This document shows, piece after piece, positions 60,109 through 64,000 of a stretch of DNA of 64,000 bases (within the stretch, counting starts at the first letter, position 1; each line of letters begins with the position of its first letter). The notes under the pieces are model-generated. The model searched no databases and was not told where the DNA came from. It was given only the letters and a program-made list of their open reading frames with translations. A program made the position numbers and the translations under genes. Source of the stretch: Priestia koreensis (GTDB lineage: Bacteria; Bacillota; Bacilli; Bacillales; Bacillaceae_H); the NCBI RefSeq assembly GCF_001274935.1, contig NZ_LILC01000006.1, positions 1 through 64,000 of the forward strand, read 5' to 3'.

Positions 60109-62215
60109 ATCATCAGAAGAACAACAAGTAGACAGACAAGAGTCATCTACAATTGAATTTAGCTCGAAAGAGACTTCGAAAAAAGGCAAGAAGGGACAAG
60201 AGGGTCCGATCGATTACCAATGGGACACGAAACCAACGTTTTGGGACGTGGTTTCTCCAGAAGGAATGGTCATCGATTCGCCGGATTACGGAATCATTAA
60301 GCAATCACTTGGAACGAATACGTATTTCCGTCCGTTCTTTATCACACGTGACGGGTATCCTCGTAAAATGCAAACGACCTGGCTCAACACGCTGACATCT
60401 AGTGGAGAAATGGATGTTTTAATTGATATTCATAAAGTACCAAAGTCGGAAGCGGTCCGAACGCTTCAACGACAAGTCACGATGTTAGAATCCAACCTGT
60501 CATTTCAAACAAAACGAGGAAACACGGATCAAATTCAAGATCTTGAAACCAAGATTATGGATACGAATCAATTAATGAGCGAAATCCAGTTCTCAGAGAA
60601 TGATAGTTACAATACGTCCGTTCTGGGTGTTCTGTATGGAGAAAGTGAAAAAGAATTGAATCGTTACAGTGAACGGCTTGAAGATGAACTAAAAGGAATG
60701 TTCTTCAAAGTGGCAACCACATGGTCACGAATTAGGAAGGGATTTCGTTCCGCCCTGCCATTCGGTCAAAACGAAATCCATGATTCGTTTCGCAATATGG
60801 ATCGACGCGCTTTAAGTACATTCGCTCCCTTTATTAGTGGAAGTGGAACGTTCTTAGGTGGTGTACCCATCGGTATTAACCGTATCACAGGTCAAAAGGA
60901 ATTTATCAACTCCTTTGGTAGTGAAGATTATCGCCCTCAAAACTACAACATGGGGATTCTTGGAATTCCGGGGTCAGGGAAAAGTTTGGCCATGAAGATG
61001 AAAATTGCGCGTGAAAATGCAGGAGCGAACGTGTACGCGAATATTATTGATCCAGAAGGTGAGTTTGTCCGCATTACGAAGCGTCTAGGAGGCATTAACC
61101 TTAACATCTCGGAAGAATCGGACATTATCATTAACCCATGTGCCATTAACTACACGGATATTCCCTTAGATGAAGACGATGAAGAAATGGATCTTTTGGA
61201 AGATGCCGATGATAAGGAGATTATTGAAAAGAACGGCAAGCGCTACATTCGATTCGTACCGGTTCGTGAGAAAGCGAACGAACTTCTCGCATTCTTTGAC
61301 ATCATTATTCGTGGAAAAGACTCAGCCGATTCAGGACTGGATGTGTTCGAACGAAATTACCTAGAAGAAGCCATTGAATACGTCTTTAAAGAGCTGGGCA
61401 TTACCACACATCCAGAATCCCTCTTTAAAAATGAGGTTCAAACGGTTAATGGTCATATCGTACAATCCAAAGTTCGCAAACTGGAACCAGAAATTCTTCA
61501 AATTTATGAGTACCTCGTGGATAAGTATGGAGAGGATTTGAAAGCGGAGCGACTCATTGCGGGAATTAAACCATTCTTACGAACAGGTTCTAAACCGATC
61601 TTTGATGGACAAACATTTTTAGGGCGAGGAATTACGCAAACACTAATGGCGTCTCGATTGGTGAATTTTAATATTAGCCAAATGGAAGAAGGGTTCTTAA
61701 AGCCGATTGCGTACCATGTACTTCTTAACTACATATGGGAGCACTTTGTAAAAAACCTTGATAATGCCACGAAGAAAAAATATGTCTATTGCGATGAGCT
61801 ATGGCAGTTTATCGATAACGATTTAACGGTAGCGTTCTTTGAAAAATTAGCGCGTCGTGCGCGTAAGCGTAACTGTGGGTTCTGTTGGGCTTCTCAGGAC
61901 TTTGTCCGAATCTTAGAGCACCCGAAATCAAGGGGTATCCTAACCTCTACTTTCTCGTACCTGTTCTTTCAACAAAATAAGATCGATTTAAAACGAATTA
62001 AGGAGAACTTTGATTTAAGTAATGGAGAGGTCGAGATTCTCTTCAATAACCCTGGTAAGGGAGAAGGAATCTTCCGTGTGGGCGGTAGTTCTGTCTGGCT
62101 GCAGACCGATCCATCAGAGGAAGAAATGGTCTTTATTGAATCCAATACAGCCGTACTAGAAGAACTGTTAGAACGACGCAAGCGACAACGTTATCAAGAC
62201 GAAACACCTGCATAG
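60077..62215 (+). CDS. virB4: VirB4-type conjugation ATPase
   Basis: About 712 aa from ATG 60077 (MRKKKKNKQAKSSEE); a TTG at 60068 with AAAGGAG four bases upstream is equally possible. Basic disordered start, then the VirB4/TraE ATPase: Walker A LGIPGSGKSLAMKMK near residue 295, IIDPEGEFVRITKRLGG just after, Walker B YVYCDELWQFIDN near 570, and CWASQDFVRILEHP as motif III. It energises the transfer channel. The start lies inside the previous gene by ~30 bases. Confidence 0.92.
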   Translation: MRKKKKNKQAKSSEEQQVDRQESSTIEFSSKETSKKGKKGQEGPIDYQWDTKPTFWDVVSPEGMVIDSPDYGIIKQSLGTNTYFRPFFITRDGYPRKMQTTWLNTLTSSGEMDVLIDIHKVPKSEAVRTLQRQVTMLESNLSFQTKRGNTDQIQDLETKIMDTNQLMSEIQFSENDSYNTSVLGVLYGESEKELNRYSERLEDELKGMFFKVATTWSRIRKGFRSALPFGQNEIHDSFRNMDRRALSTFAPFISGSGTFLGGVPIGINRITGQKEFINSFGSEDYRPQNYNMGILGIPGSGKSLAMKMKIARENAGANVYANIIDPEGEFVRITKRLGGINLNISEESDIIINPCAINYTDIPLDEDDEEMDLLEDADDKEIIEKNGKRYIRFVPVREKANELLAFFDIIIRGKDSADSGLDVFERNYLEEAIEYVFKELGITTHPESLFKNEVQTVNGHIVQSKVRKLEPEILQIYEYLVDKYGEDLKAERLIAGIKPFLRTGSKPIFDGQTFLGRGITQTLMASRLVNFNISQMEEGFLKPIAYHVLLNYIWEHFVKNLDNATKKKYVYCDELWQFIDNDLTVAFFEKLARRARKRNCGFCWASQDFVRILEHPKSRGILTSTFSYLFFQQNKIDLKRIKENFDLSNGEVEILFNNPGKGEGIFRVGGSSVWLQTDPSEEEMVFIESNTAVLEELLERRKRQRYQDETPA

Positions 62216-62226
62216 GAGGTGAGACA

Positions 62227-64000
62227 ATGAATATTATTGATAAATTTATAGGAGTCATGGGGGATTTATTCGCTTCGATCTTTTCGTGGATTATCGCCCC
62301 ATTTACCAAGCTATCCTCCATTAAAGATTTAATCTTCGGACGAGCGGATAGCACAAACGTTTTCTATACGTTTAGTCAGAAAGAGCTAGAAGCCATCTAC
62401 ACGCCTGGTATTTATATCATGACCACCTTGGCGGCCTTTGCGGTATTAGCGGGCATTATTATATGGGGAATGAAAATAAGTTCCTCAGGTATTAATCCTT
62501 CAACGCGATCAAGTTTTATTGAATTTGTGAAAGATTTAGCCATTGTAGCGATTGTCCTCGCGAACTTAGGAGAACTATACGCGATTCTATTTCAAATTAA
62601 CGGCGGAATCGTCGATGTTTTTAGCGCCGCCTATGATTCGAAAATTAAGGATATGGCGAAGTCGATTACCAACGAACATAACGATGTCATTGGACAGCTC
62701 ATTATTAACTTAACTCTATTAGGACTAAGTATCTGGGCGAACTTCTACTACATGATGAGACGCCTTACGCTTCTACTATTAATGGTCATGGGACCGTTAA
62801 TGATGGCCATGTTCCTCATTCCTCGTTTTAAGGGAATGACAGGGGCTTGGATGAAGGAGCTGGTAGGTTCCATCTTTGTGCAGAGTATACATGCGTTCGT
62901 CTTCTGGATTTTGTCTAAGATGGCGGTAGGCGAAGACGTTGTCGCTTCCGTGATTTTGTATCTTATTTTTATTCCAGTCAGTGAATCACTTCGTGGCTTA
63001 CTTGGCATGGGTGGCGGGATGCAGAGTAATTTAGGCAAAGCTGGCGCAATGGCGGGAATGTCCTCCATTATGGCGATGGCTGGCGCAGTAAAAGCGGCTC
63101 GTAGTGGATCATCCATGATGGATACGATGAGAGGAAAGATCAACCCTAAAAAAGAAGATCCAACATCCGCTTCGTCCGATTCAAACGTGCGAAACATGGA
63201 GCACAAAGATGATACCGATAAGATGCCATCTTTAAAAGCTGACAAGATGCTAGCGTTTGGTAAGAAAGGTGCGGCACTTGGAAAAGGGGCGCTTGGGGTA
63301 GCTGGTGCGCTTGCGGGTGCGCCACTAGGCGATGGAAAAGGCGCCTTTCTAGGAGCCGGAATTGGGACAGGTGTTGGGAATGCGCTTGGAGGCGCTGGTG
63401 CGCGATCAGCGTATGCGTTAGCACAAGGAATTGGGAACCGTTCTAAGAAGTTTATAGAAGGGTACCGTAGTAATCAAGTTGCCAGTGTCGAGGATCAAAT
63501 TAGTGATCAAGTAGCCGACGCGGATACGACGGCATGGGCGAATGAAAACAAAGAACAGTTTATGAAAGATGCGAAAGCCCGTTTTCCAGACGCAAGCCCA
63601 CAAGCCCTTGAACAAATGTGGGATCAGAAGGTGGCTGGTCAACGAGCGATGTTTAAAGAACAAGCGATGGCTGCCGTAAATAGTGCGAAAGCGTCAGACG
63701 GAAACATGGCGCGTGCTTCGGATCTTGCGAAAGCATCTGCGAAGGGATTAGCCAACACATGGGCAGAGGAGAACAAGGAACGCTTCATGGAAGCTTACCG
63801 AGAAGCGAATCCTCCGAAAGAAAACATGACGCCTAAAGAAGAAACCGCCTATCAGCAACGAGCGGAACAAGCATGGAAAAGTGAAGTGGGGCGCAAGGAA
63901 AAAGAATTTGGTCAAATGGCGTCCTCCGTTGCATCTAAACTCAGTAACGGTGTGCCAAACTCCTACGTGAGTAAAGGCGACTTTGCGAGTGCCATTGCGG
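62227..64000 (+). CDS. VirB6/TrbL-like polytopic channel protein (runs off the window)
   Basis: Open from ATG 62227 (MNIIDKFIGVMGDLFAS; AGGAGGTGA upstream) to the last base, at least 591 codons. The first ~270 residues hold five or six hydrophobic helices, including YIMTTLAAFAVLAGIIIWG and RLTLLLLMVMGPLMMAMFL, the TrbL/VirB6 type. After that comes a Gly/Ala-rich region (residues ~300-400) with bacteriocin-like GAGAR/GALGG words. The charged C-terminal part has two similar units starting TAWANENKEQFMKDA and NTWAEENKERFMEAY. The long tail is typical of Gram-positive VirB6 proteins. Confidence 0.85.
   Translation, partial: MNIIDKFIGVMGDLFASIFSWIIAPFTKLSSIKDLIFGRADSTNVFYTFSQKELEAIYTPGIYIMTTLAAFAVLAGIIIWGMKISSSGINPSTRSSFIEFVKDLAIVAIVLANLGELYAILFQINGGIVDVFSAAYDSKIKDMAKSITNEHNDVIGQLIINLTLLGLSIWANFYYMMRRLTLLLLMVMGPLMMAMFLIPRFKGMTGAWMKELVGSIFVQSIHAFVFWILSKMAVGEDVVASVILYLIFIPVSESLRGLLGMGGGMQSNLGKAGAMAGMSSIMAMAGAVKAARSGSSMMDTMRGKINPKKEDPTSASSDSNVRNMEHKDDTDKMPSLKADKMLAFGKKGAALGKGALGVAGALAGAPLGDGKGAFLGAGIGTGVGNALGGAGARSAYALAQGIGNRSKKFIEGYRSNQVASVEDQISDQVADADTTAWANENKEQFMKDAKARFPDASPQALEQMWDQKVAGQRAMFKEQAMAAVNSAKASDGNMARASDLAKASAKGLANTWAEENKERFMEAYREANPPKENMTPKEETAYQQRAEQAWKSEVGRKEKEFGQMASSVASKLSNGVPNSYVSKGDFASAIA

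Noticed and set aside
62748..63663. Several minus-strand frames at the right end
   Set aside because: All are shadows of the VirB6-like gene that is open on the plus strand to the window end.
1..64000. rRNA, tRNA or prophage structural genes
   Set aside because: No tRNA cloverleaf, rRNA segment or phage capsid/tail gene was recognised by eye; a tRNA scan would be needed to be certain.

Overview
The window is a stretch of a large, low-GC, Gram-positive conjugative plasmid, most probably from Bacillaceae (Bacillus cereus group or Priestia/B. megaterium-like). The grounds are strong AGGAGG-type ribosome binding sites, frequent TTG/GTG starts, extended -10 promoters, a T-box leader, SLH surface anchoring and Gram-positive families (PrgI, replication-relaxation protein, DUF4320 pilin). 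Naming a species would be inference.

Layout. (1) 0.2-15.3 kb, minus strand: a Tad-type (type IVc) pilus operon running from a promoter at 15.26 kb. Its order is FHA-less CpaE-like regulator/ATPase, prepilin peptidase, SLH surface protein, 993-aa secreted protein, small membrane protein, CpaB/RcpC, TadZ-like ATPase, CpaF/TadA ATPase, TadB, TadC and a DUF4320 pilin. The pilin and the 3' end of tadC are duplicated 2.4 kb further left, and a secreted bacteriocin-like protein plus a 56-aa membrane peptide lie between the copies. (2) 15.6-19.2 kb: an AT-rich defence-type cassette with sce7725-like and sce7726-like (PD-(D/E)XK) proteins and a RelE/HigB-like toxin followed by an XRE-ImmA/IrrE protein. 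(3) 19.5-26.4 kb, minus strand: HD-GYP phosphodiesterase, winged-helix-like protein, S1-domain protein, VirD4 coupling protein and replication-relaxation protein. (4) 26.4-28.3 kb: candidate oriT, two translationally coupled micro-ORFs and two small proteins each built from an internal duplication. (5) 28.5-31 kb: a nonsense-inactivated acyl-CoA thioesterase/BAAT gene with its MarR regulator, and an IS200/IS605 remnant. (6) 31-34.4 kb: ParM/ParR-type segregation locus, a centromere-like repeat region and a RacA-like MerR/coiled-coil protein. (7) 34.8-36.8 kb: XRE membrane regulator and a T-box-controlled MFS exporter. (8) 37.5-40.9 kb: two replication initiator candidates flanking seven iterons. 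(9) 41.3-44.8 kb: plasmid methionine aminopeptidase and a lipoprotein operon. (10) 44.9-45.6 kb: ThiF/E1 pseudogene. (11) 45.9-54.0 kb: a seven-gene operon of two dynamin-like GTPases, a membrane protein, a coiled-coil protein, a HerA-like pump ATPase, a WHH/HNH nuclease toxin and a SUKH immunity protein. (12) 54.1-64 kb, plus strand: a third CpaE-like ATPase, DUF4258 protein, toprim/primase-like protein and a VirB2/VirB3/VirB4/VirB6-type secretion operon that runs off the window.

Working together: the Tad pilus and surface proteins could bring cells into contact, the VirB/VirD4 machinery would move the DNA, and the iteron Rep genes and ParMR keep the plasmid. Most pilus and transfer operons start with a short leader that folds into a Rho-independent terminator directly before the first ribosome binding site. 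Five of these share an AAYGGGANnnCCCC element, which suggests one common antitermination switch. The dynamin-HerA-toxin operon is the best candidate for an undescribed system. It pairs membrane-remodelling GTPases and an ATP-driven pump with a nuclease toxin that has no recognisable export signal.
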